This document shows, one piece after another, positions 1-12,797 of a stretch of 64,000 bases of DNA. The notes below the pieces were generated by a model. It made no database searches. It saw nothing but the letters and a program-made list of their open reading frames with translations, and was not told the origin of the DNA. A program made the position numbers and the translations under genes. How positions within the stretch are numbered: position 1 is the first letter of the stretch; each line of letters begins with the position of its first letter. Where the stretch lies: the NCBI RefSeq assembly GCF_030445035.2, contig NC_080683.1, positions 88,745,675 to 88,809,674 of the forward strand. The letters run 5' to 3'. This stretch comes from Dasypus novemcinctus (lineage: Eukaryota > Chordata > Mammalia > Cingulata > Dasypodidae).

Positions 1-1104
1 CAGGGTTGACAGATCCTATATTTAAGCAATGCTGGTTGATTTGAACTTCTATCCTAAAGATTTTATCCCTTGCTAATATTGTAAAAAATGACACAATTCC
101 TATCAAAGTAGAGAATGAGAGTGTAATCAGTAGCCATAAGTCTAAGTAAATTTTATAGTTTTAACTTAACACAGTGGCTGGTTAATGCTCTTGGTTAAAC
201 AGCTTGGCCCTTGATGGGAGGAAATTTTTGCATCCCAGCCCATACCTTGAAGCAGTCATGCTTCTTCCTCAATTACCTTGTAACCAGTACAAACAGGGAG
301 GTGTCTTCAAATGAAAGTTTCAAGGAAGAAGAAATTCCTTGACGTCCAAAATTAATTTTATAACGATAGCTATGTCAAGGGAGCTTTTTGTCACAGTTTC
401 ACTTTCTCAAAAATAATTGTGTTACTGCTTCCCTAGAAGACTTTAAAACACATAAACTGAGCCAGCAGCTTAACACTAAGATTTCCAAAGGTTCCAACTC
501 ATAGACTGTCATCAATGCCATCTGACTGTGTGTCAGAATGAAAGAGTAAGTGGGCAGTTTAGAGTATGAAATTACAGGAGTGAAAGAAACCAAGAATGGG
601 GAGAGATGAGAATAGGACCAATCTGACCTTTCAGGAGAACTATATAACAATGCAATTTTCCCCACTCTAGGACTGGTTGTGGCTCCTTGTCCCTTTGTAG
701 GGCTGGAACCAATGTTATTGTAACAAAATAAAACTTCTTCTCAAAGAGTTTCCTCCCATATGTCAGATGCTGGAAAATAACTTGGACTTGTGTTTTACAA
801 CTTACAGAGGCCGCAATGAAATGTATTTATATTGTTGACCTAAAACCATGGAACTAGGCCGAGGCAAAGGCTACTGCCATCCTAGTCTGCACAGGAGGAA
901 TCTGTGAAATGGTAAAGCATACTCAGGGGCATGTGGCTGGAGAGCAGAAGAGCATAAACTTGAATCTGTGTTCATTGACCCCAGTCCCAGGTATTCTGTT
1001 GGTTGCTTGGTTTAACATTATATCACCCTTAAGAAATAAATTCACTTCTAGAATATATTATTGCAACCTGATAACAAGTAGTGAGGGCTTATACTAAGAA
1101 AAGG
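1..1104. other. Non-coding stretch, nothing recognised
   Basis: AT-rich sequence with only short chance reading frames lacking domain similarity. I see no repeat family, exon or RNA gene that I can name. Confidence 0.5.
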
Positions 1105-1310
1105 TTTAGCATAATGATGAAGCAAAATGACTCTGGAGTCAAAATGCTCAAGTTCAAATTCAATTTTCTGTCACTCATGGCTACAACATTGGGCAATACC
1201 TCTTATTAAACACTCCATTTATAGTGCTATCTCATAGGCTTGTGAGCAATAATGAGTTAATATGTATAAAGGCTGTGCATTAACTACCACCACAGCAGCA
1301 AACACAGTTG
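1105..1310 (+). repeat. Degraded MIR SINE remnant
   Basis: The order of words follows a MIR element in sense: a 'gactctggagtcaaa' start, a degenerate tRNA-like B-box region, 'gggcaatacctctta', then 'ctcataggcttgtgagcaataatgagttaatatgtataaaggc'-like words in the core and 3' part. Strongly diverged, as expected for a mammal-wide ancient repeat. Confidence 0.5.
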
Positions 1311-2249
1311 TTAGCTTAATTGGCATTTATTATCACTGTAACAGAAAGCATTTATTACATTCTTCCAGCTCTGTGGGAATAAAAATTAGGTCTGAATGAC
1401 ATGCTTTTAATATTGATTTGAATCTTGCCACAAATATATTAGGCATTGAAGAGTTGCATTACTCTAGTAAGTTCTTTTTTCCATTCCCAGTCAATACGTT
1501 AAAGACCAGGAAATGTTTAACTTTCTGAGGTATCTTATTTTCTCTCCCCTCGAAACCTGTAGCTAGAGGTTATTGGACTCCATCTTACTATATTGTGTTC
1601 CATATACCTTTTAGGGTGACTGGAAGTAGGGGTGAATAATCAAGTCCAGGATTACATACATGTAACTTCCTTATTTGTATTTTTGTTTCCTGTATATTTC
1701 TTCTGCCTTTCTTAGGGCTCAATCCTTGAACATCTCTTCTCTTCTCTAACCATGTCTTCTTCCTTAGAGTTCACATTCAGTCACATCACTTATCCTGACT
1801 CCATGCTAATAATTCCCAAATTCATGTTCAGACTTGATTTCTCTTCTGAACTTCAGATTTGCATGTCCAACTGCCTACTCTACATTACCTTTTGGAAGTC
1901 TGATAGCTGTTTCAAAGTAAGCAAAGCCATTCCTGATTTCTCTTTCCAAACCTGAGGCACGTTTAGTCCCATTTCAGATAGTTGTGGCTCCTTTTTCCAA
2001 TTGTTCTGGTCCCAAATCTTTGAGCCACCTATGAACTCTCTCTCTTATTTCCTACATCCAATTTGTTAAAAAATCCTGCTTGCGTCTATCTTCAAAATAT
2101 ATTCAGAATATGGCTATGTTTCACCATTGTCACTACCACCACCTTGGTCTGAGCCACCATCATTCACATATGGATTATCCAGGTGTCCTCTTAATAGGTC
2201 TCAATGACTCTGTCCTTACTCTGTTTTCAACAGAATAGTCAGAATGATG
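1311..2249. other. Non-coding stretch, nothing recognised
   Basis: Pyrimidine-rich AT-rich sequence. The short reading frame at 1,752-1,955 has no recognisable domain and no sign of being a gene. Confidence 0.45.
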
Positions 2250-2600
2250 CCTTTAAAATAGAGTCAGATCACATCAATACTCAAAACCCTGCATGGTTTG
2301 CAGATTTTTACATGATTTGACCATCTTTCACTTCTCTGACTTTCCTTTCTGTTTTGCTCCTCCTTGTTCACTCATTTGCAGCCACAAAGTCTCACTATAG
2401 GTCTTCAAATGTACCAGATGTTCTCTGGCTTTCCAGCCTTTGTTTTACTGTTTCTGCTACTTGAAACACACTTGGCTTCAATATCTGCTTGTTAAACTCC
2501 TCTTGTAAACAAAGGTGTTTAAAGCTCTCTTTCCCAAACAAGCTTAGCCTGGTCATCCTATTTAACACTGCATCAGTGTTAAAACCTCTTCGCCACCTTG
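2250..2600 (+). repeat. Probable L2-like LINE 3' fragment
   Basis: The phrase 'cagatcacatcaatactcaaaaccctgcatgg', the 'ctccttgttcactcatttgcagccac' stretch and a final 'ttagcctggtcatcctatttaac' follow the order of an ancient mammalian L2-type 3' region in sense orientation. Heavily decayed. The family call is from memory and uncertain. Confidence 0.4.
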
Positions 2601-2839
2601 GATTTCTAATTTCCCTCACCCAGCTCCACTTTTCCTTTTTCCCATTGGCATTACCCATATCCTAATAATTCTCCAGGTCCACAATCTTCAACCAAAACAC
2701 TTGGGACTAGATGTGTTTCAGAATTTAGCCTTTTTAAGGTTTAGAAAAGAACACAGAGCATAAATGTAAGCCTAGGAACCCCAAAGATTGATGCAAGTCA
2801 GCATCAGAATACCAAAGACTCTAAGAGAAAGCAGGACTT

Positions 2840-2948
2840 GTCAAGACTTTGATTTTGGACATCTGGCCTCCAAAACTGTAGTCATTTAAGCCAACCCATT
2901 GTGTGGCATTTGTCATAGCCCATCTTCGCAAACTAAGACACTACAAAT
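2840..2948 (+). repeat. MLT1-like MaLR LTR 3' fragment
   Basis: The words 'gacttgtcaagactttgattttgg', 'tctggcctccaaaactgtag' and 'cccattgtgtggcatttgtcatagccc...gcaaactaagacac' match the end of MLT1-type LTRs, which carry 'cctccagaactgtgag' and 'gcaaactaatacac'. Only the terminal part is visible. Confidence 0.55.
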
Positions 2949-3084
2949 TATCTCTCATCTCTAGTGAAGTACTGTAAGCAAACATTAATATTTCTGAAAC
3001 AAAACACAGAAATATGTACAACTGGCATATAGACTATGTATAGTCTAATGTTAGTTAAATTCAGGGTAGGTTTTAAAAAAATAT

Positions 3085-3250
3085 TAATCATTTACATTTA
3101 TTGAATCTTATGCTACAGATATTGAGTTAGAAGTTTTAAATATATTGTTCCTTTCAGATTTCAAAGCAACTCTATGGTGTAATAATTTACATTTTCCAGA
3201 AGAGAAAACTGAAGCCAAGAGAGGATATCCTAGACCTCACAGTTTCCAAA
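3085..3250 (-). repeat. MIR SINE remnant, antisense
   Basis: Contains 'acatttattgaatcttatgct', 'tttcaaagcaactctatggtgtaataatttac' and 'ccagaagagaaaactgaagccaagagagg', the antisense order of MIR (target-size word, core, then the 'gaaactgaggc' word). Confidence 0.6.
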
Positions 3251-4287
3251 GAATGTACTCCTAGCCAGTAATCTGTAATGCAATTTGTTATTGGGAAGTA
3301 AAAGTCAAAGAAATCTGAGCTCTGAGAGTTCAACCATAAGGCAGATACTAATTACCTTCACAATAATCAACTTTGGATAGTCAGATAAAAATACTAGGAC
3401 AAAAAGGTAGCATCCAGATGCCAGTGTGTCTGAGAGGGAAGACTAGTTAAGGAGGAAGGATATGCACTACTTCTTCATGTTACAGCCAATTCTGACCAGA
3501 ATATTAATTTAAAGGATCAAGAATAAGAACATGGGTTAAGGAGGAAGTAGTAAGAAATGAAATGGTCACTCAGAGAAATAATTAAAAGTCTCATTTTAAG
3601 AATAGTTGGATTTCATTTATGAATATATAAATTGTGGAAATGGTTTTTCAAACCATTTACTCTTTTAAAAAGAATAGATACCTTAATAGGAATTAGCTGG
3701 AAGTTAACCATTGCTAAATTGAGAAGAATGGGTCCAGAAAAACTAATAATGACTATGTTGCACAGAAATACTTAAAAGAGAAACTAATCACGGGAGAAAA
3801 AGAGCTATATATTTTGGAAGATTAAGGTTCACATGTTCAGTTCAGTATGAGGATGATATGTGATGACCCAAAGGGACCACATATTTCTAATATTTTTTAG
3901 CTTAATAATAGTGGAGTTAGTATTTGATGAGTAAAATATCTTATACATCATGGTGCATATAATTACATACTGTAATAATTTTGTCATAACCTAGAGAATA
4001 ATATTGAAGAAAATAACAAGTCAAAGAATTGTATTTTCCCTTTAATTCTTTCCATCCATTTTTCATGATAATTTCTCACAGAACTGCCTATGGCTTAGTT
4101 AGTACAACAGTCTTTCCAGTTATCACCAAACTTACAAATGTGAGGTTCAGGTTTATCCAGACTTACAAAGGAAAAGAAGCACAAATTGAGAGGGAACTAA
4201 GAGTTCAAACATTCTTATTATCACCAGTTAGGGCCACCCATAATAACCTTTGAAGGAGCTGCCCAGTTCTCTGGGCTAGCTTGGGCC
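3251..4287. other. Non-coding stretch, nothing recognised
   Basis: AT-rich sequence between a MIR remnant and the zinc-finger pseudogene. The short frame at 4,029-4,253 has no recognisable domain. The sequence just before 4,288 may include the 5' end of the pseudogene transcript, but I cannot fix that boundary. Confidence 0.4.
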
Positions 4288-5375
<1,088 letters not shown>

Positions 5376-8130
5376 TCATACTGCATATTGTGAATAATGC
5401 CACTATGAGCACTGGTGTACAAATACCTGTGTACATCCAAAATAATTTAAAACAGGGCTCAAACAGATAGATGCTAATTATATACTTAATGTTCTGAGGA
5501 ACTACCAAACTGTCTCCACTGTGGCTGCACCATTTTACATTTCCACCAACAACGAATTATGTTCATATCTCTCCATATCCTCTCCAACATTTGTAATTTT
5601 ATTAATATTTTTTTAACTAGTAGTCATTTAGTGGTTGTAAAATGGTGTCTCACTGTAGTTTTTCAAATTTTTTCTTTTACTTCATGGTAGGTTTGATTCG
5701 CATTTCCTTAGTGGCTAATGATGTTGACCATCTTTTAATATGCTTTTTGGACATTTGTTTATCTTCTTTGGAGAAATATCTAATCAAGTCTTTTGTCATT
5801 TTTAATTTGTTATTCTGTCTTTTAAAAAACAAATCATTTTAATTGATATATATTAATAAAGCAAACAATTCATTCAAAGTGTACAATAAATGGTATTTGG
5901 TATAATCACATAGTTGTGCATTTATCACTTCTATATGATAAATATCACTTCTATCAATTACTGTTAAAGCATTTTCATTACTTCAATAATAATAATAATA
6001 ATTAATAAAAAACAGAGAAACAAACAAAATTCCCCACCTCTCAATCTCTCTATGTTCCCCTGTTGTACATAGCTGTTATTTCTGGCAATTCTTGTACAAT
6101 TATCTAATTATTTATTTATTAAGCAGTTTTATTGAGATATATTCACATACCATATGGTCTATCCAAAGTGTATAATCAATGACTTTTAGTATAATCACAA
6201 TGTTGTACATTCAGCATCTCAAAATTTTAGAACAATTTTATGACTCAAAGAAAGAAAGACTCCACGCCCCTTAGAAGTCCTTCCCTACTTTATATAAGCA
6301 CTAATCTAATTTCATCTTTATAAATAGATTTTTATTTAAATTTTATATAAATGGAGTCAAACAACATGTAGTACTCTGTGCCTCATCTCTTTCACTTAGT
6401 AACTTCTTTTTTTTTTTGGTCTGATATTAACATTTTGTAGTATTAACCTACATTTTTTCAGCTTCAAAATGGTCTTATATATGTAATTTTACCCATATTC
6501 CTATTTCACAAATATCTCTGTATTTCACATAATATATTTAGTTCATAATAATACAATCATACAGTATTTGTCCTTTTGTGTTTGGCTTGCTTCACTCAAT
6601 ATAATGTCCTCCAGGTTCATCTGTGCTGTTATATATTTCACAACTTAATTTCTTCTTACCACTGCATAATATTTCATCATGCGTATACACCACAATTTGT
6701 TTATCCATTCATCAGTTGATGGACACCTGGGTTGATTCCAACTTTTGACTATTGTGAATAATGCTGCTGTGAACATTGGTGTATAGATATCTATTTGTGT
6801 CACTGCTCTTAGTTCTTCTAGGTATATACCTAGCAATAGTATTGCTGGGTTCTGTGGCAAATTTATATTCAACTTCCTTAGGAACTGCCAAACAGTCCTC
6901 CACAGTGGCTGTACCATTGCCACCAAAAGTGAATAAGTATTCTGTCTTTCAATTATTTTGTTGAAGGATTTCTTTATGGTCTTGACATTAAACCCTGTTT
7001 TGATATGTGGTTTCCAAATATTTTCTTCCATTGAGTACATGTCTTTTTCCTTTATGATAAAGTCCTTTGAGGTACAAAAGATTTTAATTTTGATAATGTC
7101 TTATTTATCTAGTTTATTCTTTTGTTGCTTGTGATTTGGGTGTAAAGTCTAAGAAAATATCACCTAACACAAATTTCTAAACCTGCTTCCCAACATTTTC
7201 TTCTAGGAATTTTATAGAATGGGCTCTTATATTTAAGGTGTTTGATCCATTTTGAATTGACTTTTGTATATGGTGTATGGTAGGTGGTCCACTTTCATTT
7301 GTTTGAAATTGAGATTCAATTTTCCCACCACCATTTGTTGAAGAGATTATTCTTTCCAGTTGAATGGTCTTTGCCATTTGTCAAAAACTGTTGGCAATAA
7401 ATGTGATGGCTGATTTCTGAACTCTCAATTCAATTCCTTTGGTCTATATGTCTGTCTTTGTGCCAGTACCATATTGTTTCAATTACTGTGACTTTGTAAC
7501 AATTTTTAACATAGGAAAGGGTGATGAGTCCTACAAATTTGTTCTTTTTCTTTTGAGATGGCTTTGGTTATTCAGGGCTTCTTTATCCTTCCATATGAAT
7601 TTGATGAGTGACTTTTCCATTTCTGTAAAGAAAGTTGTTGAAATTCTGATTGTGACTACATTGAATTTGTAAATGGCTTTGGGTAGAATTGACATCTTGA
7701 CAATATTTAGTCTTCTAATCCATGAACACTGAAAGTCCTGCCATTTGCTTAGATCTCCTTTAGCTTCTTTTAGCAATACTTTATAGTTTTCTGGGTACAA
7801 GTCCTTTGCATACTTGGATAGATTTATTCTTAGATATTTGACTTCAGGTGCTATTGTAAATGGAATTTATTCTCGATTTCTTCTTCCAATTGTACATTAC
7901 TAGTGTACAGAAAATCTGCTGATTGTTGCGTGTTGATCTTGTACCTTGCCTCATTGCTGAATTCATTAGTTAGCTCTAGGAGTTTTGTTGTGGATTTTCC
8001 AGAGTCTGTATATAGGATCATGCCATCTGCAAATAGAGAAAGCTTTGCTTCTTCCTTTCCAATATGGATGCTTAGCCAGAGTCATTTTATAGTCCAAACA
8101 GCTGTAGGACCTCCAGCCATTAAGCATAAA
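5376..8130 (-). mobile_element. Composite of antisense, truncated LINE-1 fragments
   Basis: Read on the minus strand, 6,645-7,040 gives the C-terminal part of L1 ORF2p (words such as PAILLLGIYLEEL, FTIVKSWNQP and CPSTDEW). 7,531-7,800 gives a reverse-transcriptase-downstream segment ([17 protein letters not shown]). A separate ORF2 C-terminal piece lies at 5,376-5,828. Two L1 3'-UTR-like stretches (about 5,829-6,120 and 6,115-6,640) separate the coding pieces, so at least two, possibly three, nested or adjacent insertions are present. All frames are broken. The element fades out near 8,060-8,130, around the region encoding the FADD motif. Confidence 0.85.
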
Positions 8131-8930
8131 TTGTAGGCTAGGAGAAGGAGAAAATCAGAAATAATAATAATGATAACAACACCAACAATAATAATAAAGA
8201 AGCACTCATGGGTGAATCATCACTTTTTAAGCAGCTTGACCAGAATTTCCACACTAGAATTCTAAATATATGTCATTCGCTAAAATTTAGATACATGGAC
8301 ACATCTAAGTGCTGATGAGGCCTAGAAATGTAGGCTCTTATTCTAAATGGCCAAGTACCTACTTAAAATTTGGATTTCTATTACTGGGAAGAAAGAAGGA
8401 TTGGCTATTCTAGTAGGCAATGAGAAATCTCTGCCACAGAGTTCATCTACTTCTTCAGAAAAAAGAGGGAGTAGGGGAATGAAAGAATTTCTGTAAGCAA
8501 CCAGTGTCTATAACACAAAGGCACCATGATTACAATACTTGTCAGCGTCAGTAACTGTGGTAAATCTTTCTGTGGAGCCCAAATTTTCTGTTGTGTTAAC
8601 TTCATTTCTCAGGTTACACCAGTCAGGAGGGGCCTAATGAGGTGATTTCTGTATTGGTATCACTGATGAACCCCTGGGCCCTCTCTTAATTTCCAGGCCT
8701 TTGCAGATGTGAGTGGTAGGAACAAGTATCAGCTTCTGGAGAGAAGAACCACATGGTGAAAGTCCATATTAAGCTTAGAGAGAGAACTTAAGGTAACCAT
8801 GGCAGAGAGAAGCCCTCTTGAAGGTCAGAGTAGAAATGAAATGTACCCCCAAAATATTTACTGAATTAGTGCAATAAATTTTTAATGAGGGCCTACTGTT
8901 CCCAGGGACTGAGGATAGCATGCCAAACAA
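8131..8930. other. Non-coding stretch, mostly unrecognised
   Basis: Includes an AAT-rich simple tract (about 8,158-8,200). A possible MIR-like word, 'aataaatttttaatgagggcctactgttcccagggactgagg', lies near 8,871-8,915. No gene visible. Confidence 0.4.
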
Positions 8931-8939
8931 GACAGCCAG

Positions 8940-9205
8940 TGTACCTGATCTAAGTGTTAGATTAGGAGTGTGAGCTCTAGATTCAGGCTGTTTGAGTTTG
9001 AATCCTGGTTCTACAACTTTCTAGCTCTGTGACCTCAGTGAGTTACTAGACCTCTCTGGGCCTTAAATTCATCATCTGAGAGGTTGAGGTGATAGCAGCA
9101 CCTACTTCATAGAGCTATAAAGATTCAATTATATAAAACATGTGACAGACTTAGAAAACTACTGGTGTATATTTAGTGCTCAATAAATGTTATTTATTAA
9201 CATGT
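8940..9205 (+). repeat. MIR SINE, nearly full length
   Basis: Clear MIR order in sense: 'gagtgtgagctctagattcaggctgtttgagtttgaatcctggttctacaac' (tRNA-like B box), 'ctctgtgacctcagtgagttact', 'cctctctgggcctt', 'cacctacttcatagagctataaagattcaattatata', and the 3' word 'gtgctcaataaatgttat'. Confidence 0.85.
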
Positions 9206-9259
9206 ATCAGCCACAGATTAATCAAGTGATCACATTCATGAACGTATCATGACCACCGT

Positions 9260-9660
9260 GCTAGCTCACATGGAGGAAGGTTACGACCACGATGTGAGGG
9301 GATGTAAGGTTTTTGACCTAGTCTGTAGACTCAGGGAATGTTTTCCAGAGGACTTGGCACCCCAGCTGTTGGAGATTTGGACCCAAAAGGTATCAGGAAT
9401 GAAAGAAAGAGAAAAAGGAGAGTGAAAGAAAGAGAAAGGAAGGAAGGAAGGAAGGAAGGAAGGAAGGAAGGAAGGAAGGAAGGAAGGAAGGAAGGAAGGA
9501 AGGACAAACAAGAGAGCTGGGATCAGGGGGTCTGCGAGTAGAGACTCATCAGACAACTTTATTGTTTACAAGGGGCTCTCTGTATACCCCAGTCTACGTG
9601 ACAACAAGCAGGAACACGTAGCCTACTTGACAATAAGCAGCAACATATAGTTAACTATCA
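9260..9660 (-). repeat. Possible LTR-like fragment split by a simple repeat
   Basis: On the minus strand an AATAAA followed by 'gttgtctgatgagtctctactcgcagacccc' resembles an R/U5 end of a retroviral LTR. The opposite side of the AAGG tract also lacks other assignment. I cannot name a family or find both ends, so this is only a suggestion. Confidence 0.25.
9436..9504 (+). repeat. (AAGG)n microsatellite
   Basis: About 17 uninterrupted AAGG units. It generates runs of the same few amino acids in several frames on both strands, which are not genes. Confidence 0.97.
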
Positions 9661-9744
9661 GCATTACCCATAGTATAAGGAATTTTTAAAAAATCTTATC
9701 TCAAGGTACAAAGTCTAAGTTTTCTATTTACTCTAAGAGCTATG

Positions 9745-11762
9745 TGGGGGGGACGGGGCAAGATGGTGGCTGAGTGAGCTTACCTGATAATCTCTCCTGC
9801 AAAGAAGCGGCTGGGCAGCATTGGAGGTTCTTTGGGACCAGGCTGTTTCGGGATTTTTGCAGGGCAGGAGGTGTCTGGACATCGATTTGGTGGGAAGGTA
9901 ACAGAGAAAATTCATCTATAAGATATAATTGAGACTCTATTACATGGAGGTGGGAGCTGCGTGTGGGACGCTCCCTCCTGGGATAGGTGGAGCCGCGGCA
10001 CCGGCACTGCAGCAGTGATTTCTGGAGGCTCTGTGGTACTGGGGAATTCATAAGCCCTGAGTGGGCTATTGGGGGGTTAACAGGACAGGAGGCCTTTGCA
10101 GACCGATTTGGGGAGACAAACGGGAGTTTTATTGCGAGCAAGGAATTTTTGATTGCGGACACAAATAATAGCACTTCCGCCTAGAGCCCCGCCCCCCCAA
10201 GCCCTGCTGCCAATCTACAGTGGACTTAAATTGCTAGCAATAAAGAGACGTCATCAGGAGGCTGTCTCAGGGTCTGGCAGGGTGGGAGACGTCTGGAAGC
10301 TGATTAGGGGAATATTTTGCGAAGCGTGGGAATTTCGGTTTTGGACTCTGTTATCAGCGTTTCTGGCTGGAACCCCACCCCCGGGCCTGGCTACTGATCT
10401 GTGTCATTAAATTGGCTGCAGTGTAGAGGCGCCCCCAGGTGGCTGTTCCGGGGGCTTACAGGGTGGGAGGTGTCCTGAAGTCGAATTGGTGATACATCCA
10501 CAGAATAGAACCCAGTGAGTGAGTGAATTGCGGGGTTCAGACACATAAGAGAGTTTGTGGATGTGACTTCACCCATAGGGCTGGCACCCAGCTGCGGGGA
10601 TCCCTGAAGGCTGTGTTGCACTGCAGTGCTCCCAGGCTCCCTGTTAACCGCATTTGAGGTTGCCAGGTCTGAGTCCCCTAAACCCTGGTGGCCCACACCC
10701 CAGAGACTCACACCTCTGAGTCTTCAATATCTCAGACTTTCCATCCCTGAATCCATCATGCCCTGAGGTCCATCTGAGGTCCTTGAATGTCCTAGCCCTC
10801 AACGTTGGCATTTTTTCTTTTTTCTTTTTCTTTTTCTTTTAGTTTCTTTAATGTCCTGATTGCTAACATTGCATTATCTCCTAGTCTTTTCTCCCAGTGT
10901 ATTCCCCAAAGTCTTTTTTTGTTTGTTTTTTTTCAGTTATTTAGGGTATTTTTTTCTTTGTTTGTTGTTGCTGTTGTAGTTGTTATATATCTTCTTTTTC
11001 TTTTCCTACTTGTTCCCCTCTGTTTACGCACCTCCTTTTTCTTTCTTCCTTTCTTCTCTTTTTTTTTTCTTCTTCTCTCTCTTGTCCCTCATTTTCTTCT
11101 TATTTTATTTTATCTTAATTATACAATAGGCGCTACAGGGAACACCTCACATTTGCTGGGTTTCCTCATCCTCCGCTGCCTATTTCTGTGTGAATTGATT
11201 TTGGATACCTACACTATCCCCTTTCCCCTACATCTTGATATCCCCCATCATCTACTGTCTCTCCTATATCTCACCTCCCTTTCTTTGATCCCCAAAGTGT
11301 CTAACTCTTAATTTCTAATACTTTTGTTTTGTTTTCTGTCTTTTATCCACTCTTGAAACTATTGCCTTTCTTTTCTCTTTCCCTCTCTCACAAAAACAAT
11401 AGCTTTTTAATTCATACCATATTCCTCCCATATTCAGTCGACTACCTCATTATAAGTACTCTACCTACTGCTATAACTCTATACAACTTACATGAATCTA
11501 ATATCCATCCTCCCAGATCTCATATTGTTGCTCTGTTAACATTTATCACCAATACTACTTTACACTTTTTCCTTGCTTACACAATTTCCTTTCCCTGGCC
11601 CTAATACTTTCCTTTAAAGTGAACTCAGCCAGCAATAAGAAATTAGAATAAGAAGAACAAAGTGACAAAGAGAAGATATAACACTTACGCAAAAACAACA
11701 GCTAATTAATCCCCAAGACTAGACAAAGAAGCTAAGGAATTGATTAAACCTGTCAAGATAAA
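9745..11762 (+). promoter_or_regulatory. LINE-1 5' UTR with internal promoter
   Basis: GC-rich first 950 bases with the 'gcaagatggtggctgagtgagctt' opening seen in L1 promoters, followed by a strongly pyrimidine-rich region (10,805-11,120) and a less biased stretch up to ORF1. Reading frames here (for example 10,805-11,311, rich in F, L and S) reflect the pyrimidine bias and are not genes. Known L1 5' UTRs drive transcription of the element from its first base. Activity here is inferred. Confidence 0.7.
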
Positions 11763-12734
11763 ATGATGACCAGACAGCAACAAAAATCTACAAACCAAAC
11801 CAGTAATCAGGAAAACATGGCTGAATCCAATCAACAAACTAAAAACCAGGAAGGGGAGCAGAACTTCACACAAGTAATTAAAGATTTTGGAACATTTATC
11901 ACTGACAAATTTAATGAAGTAAAGGAAGAGGTTAACAACATGAAGACAACACTTGGAGGGGAAATTGCAGACATACGCAAAAAGATAACAGATATGATGG
12001 GAATGAACACCACAGTTCAAGAAATCAAAAATACACTTGCAGCAAATATCAGCAGACTAGAAGAGGCAGAGCAGAGAATTAGTGATGTGGAAGACAGTAC
12101 ATCGGAAATCAAACAGATAGTAGAATTGGTTGATAAAAAGACAGAAAAAATCCAGCTAGGACTTAGGGACCTGAATGACAATGCAAAATGCTCAAACATA
12201 CATATTATAGGCATCCCAGAAGGAGAAGAGAAGGGAAAGGGTTCAGAAGGAGTGTTGCAGGAAATAATGGCTGAAAACTTCCCAAATCTACTGAAAGAGG
12301 CAGATGTACATATCCAAGAAGCACAGCACACCCCAATCGTCATAAACCCCAACAGGCCCACCCCAAAACATATACTTGTCAAATTATCCAATGCTCAAGA
12401 CAAAGAGAAAATTCTAAAAGCAGCAAGAGAAAAGAAAACCATCACATACAAGGGAAGCTCCATAAGATTAAGTGCTGATTTCTCATCTGAAACCATGGAG
12501 GCAAGAAGGCAGTGGTATGATATAGTCAAGGTACTAAAAGACAAAAAATTCCAACCAAGAATACTCTATCCAGCTAAACTAGCATTCAAAAATGATGGAG
12601 AGTTCAAAATATTCACAGTTAAACAGAAATTGAAAGAGTATGCCAACAAGAAACCTCCCCTTCAAGAAATTCTAAAGGGAGTTCTGCAGGAAGAAAGGAA
12701 AAAACAGGACAGGCAAAATTGGAGGAAAGTGTGA
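11763..12734 (+). CDS. LINE-1 ORF1 protein, intact
   Basis: A 323-residue uninterrupted frame, close to the usual length of mammalian L1 ORF1p (about 340). ORF1p is a trimeric RNA-binding chaperone that coats L1 RNA in cytoplasmic particles. The N-terminus is polar and Q/N-rich. Residues of about 40-135 form a long coiled coil rich in E, K, I and L (NEVKEEVNNMKT, ISRLEEAEQRISDVEDS). The RRM-like domain follows, with the motif NIHIIGIPEGEE near residue 145. The C-terminal domain contains RILYPAKLAF and ends in a basic tail. There is a short gap to ORF2 (63 bases). Two ATGs lie at the start in the same frame; I took the first. Intactness suggests a fairly recent insertion, but ORF2 is broken, so the copy cannot mobilise itself. 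Confidence 0.93.
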   Translation: MMTRQQQKSTNQTSNQENMAESNQQTKNQEGEQNFTQVIKDFGTFITDKFNEVKEEVNNMKTTLGGEIADIRKKITDMMGMNTTVQEIKNTLAANISRLEEAEQRISDVEDSTSEIKQIVELVDKKTEKIQLGLRDLNDNAKCSNIHIIGIPEGEEKGKGSEGVLQEIMAENFPNLLKEADVHIQEAQHTPIVINPNRPTPKHILVKLSNAQDKEKILKAAREKKTITYKGSSIRLSADFSSETMEARRQWYDIVKVLKDKKFQPRILYPAKLAFKNDGEFKIFTVKQKLKEYANKKPPLQEILKGVLQEERKKQDRQNWRKV

Positions 12735-12797
12735 GAGCAACAAAAAAGACAAAAAGGGAAGGGAAAAAAATATGACAAACACAAGACCAATCAAAAT

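Noticed and set aside
9281-9556. Reading frame with repeated LPSF units
   Set aside because: Translation of the (AAGG)n microsatellite.
10805-11311. 168-residue Phe/Leu-rich frame, possible membrane protein
   Set aside because: Product of the pyrimidine-rich L1 5' UTR; no conserved pattern and ends without context.
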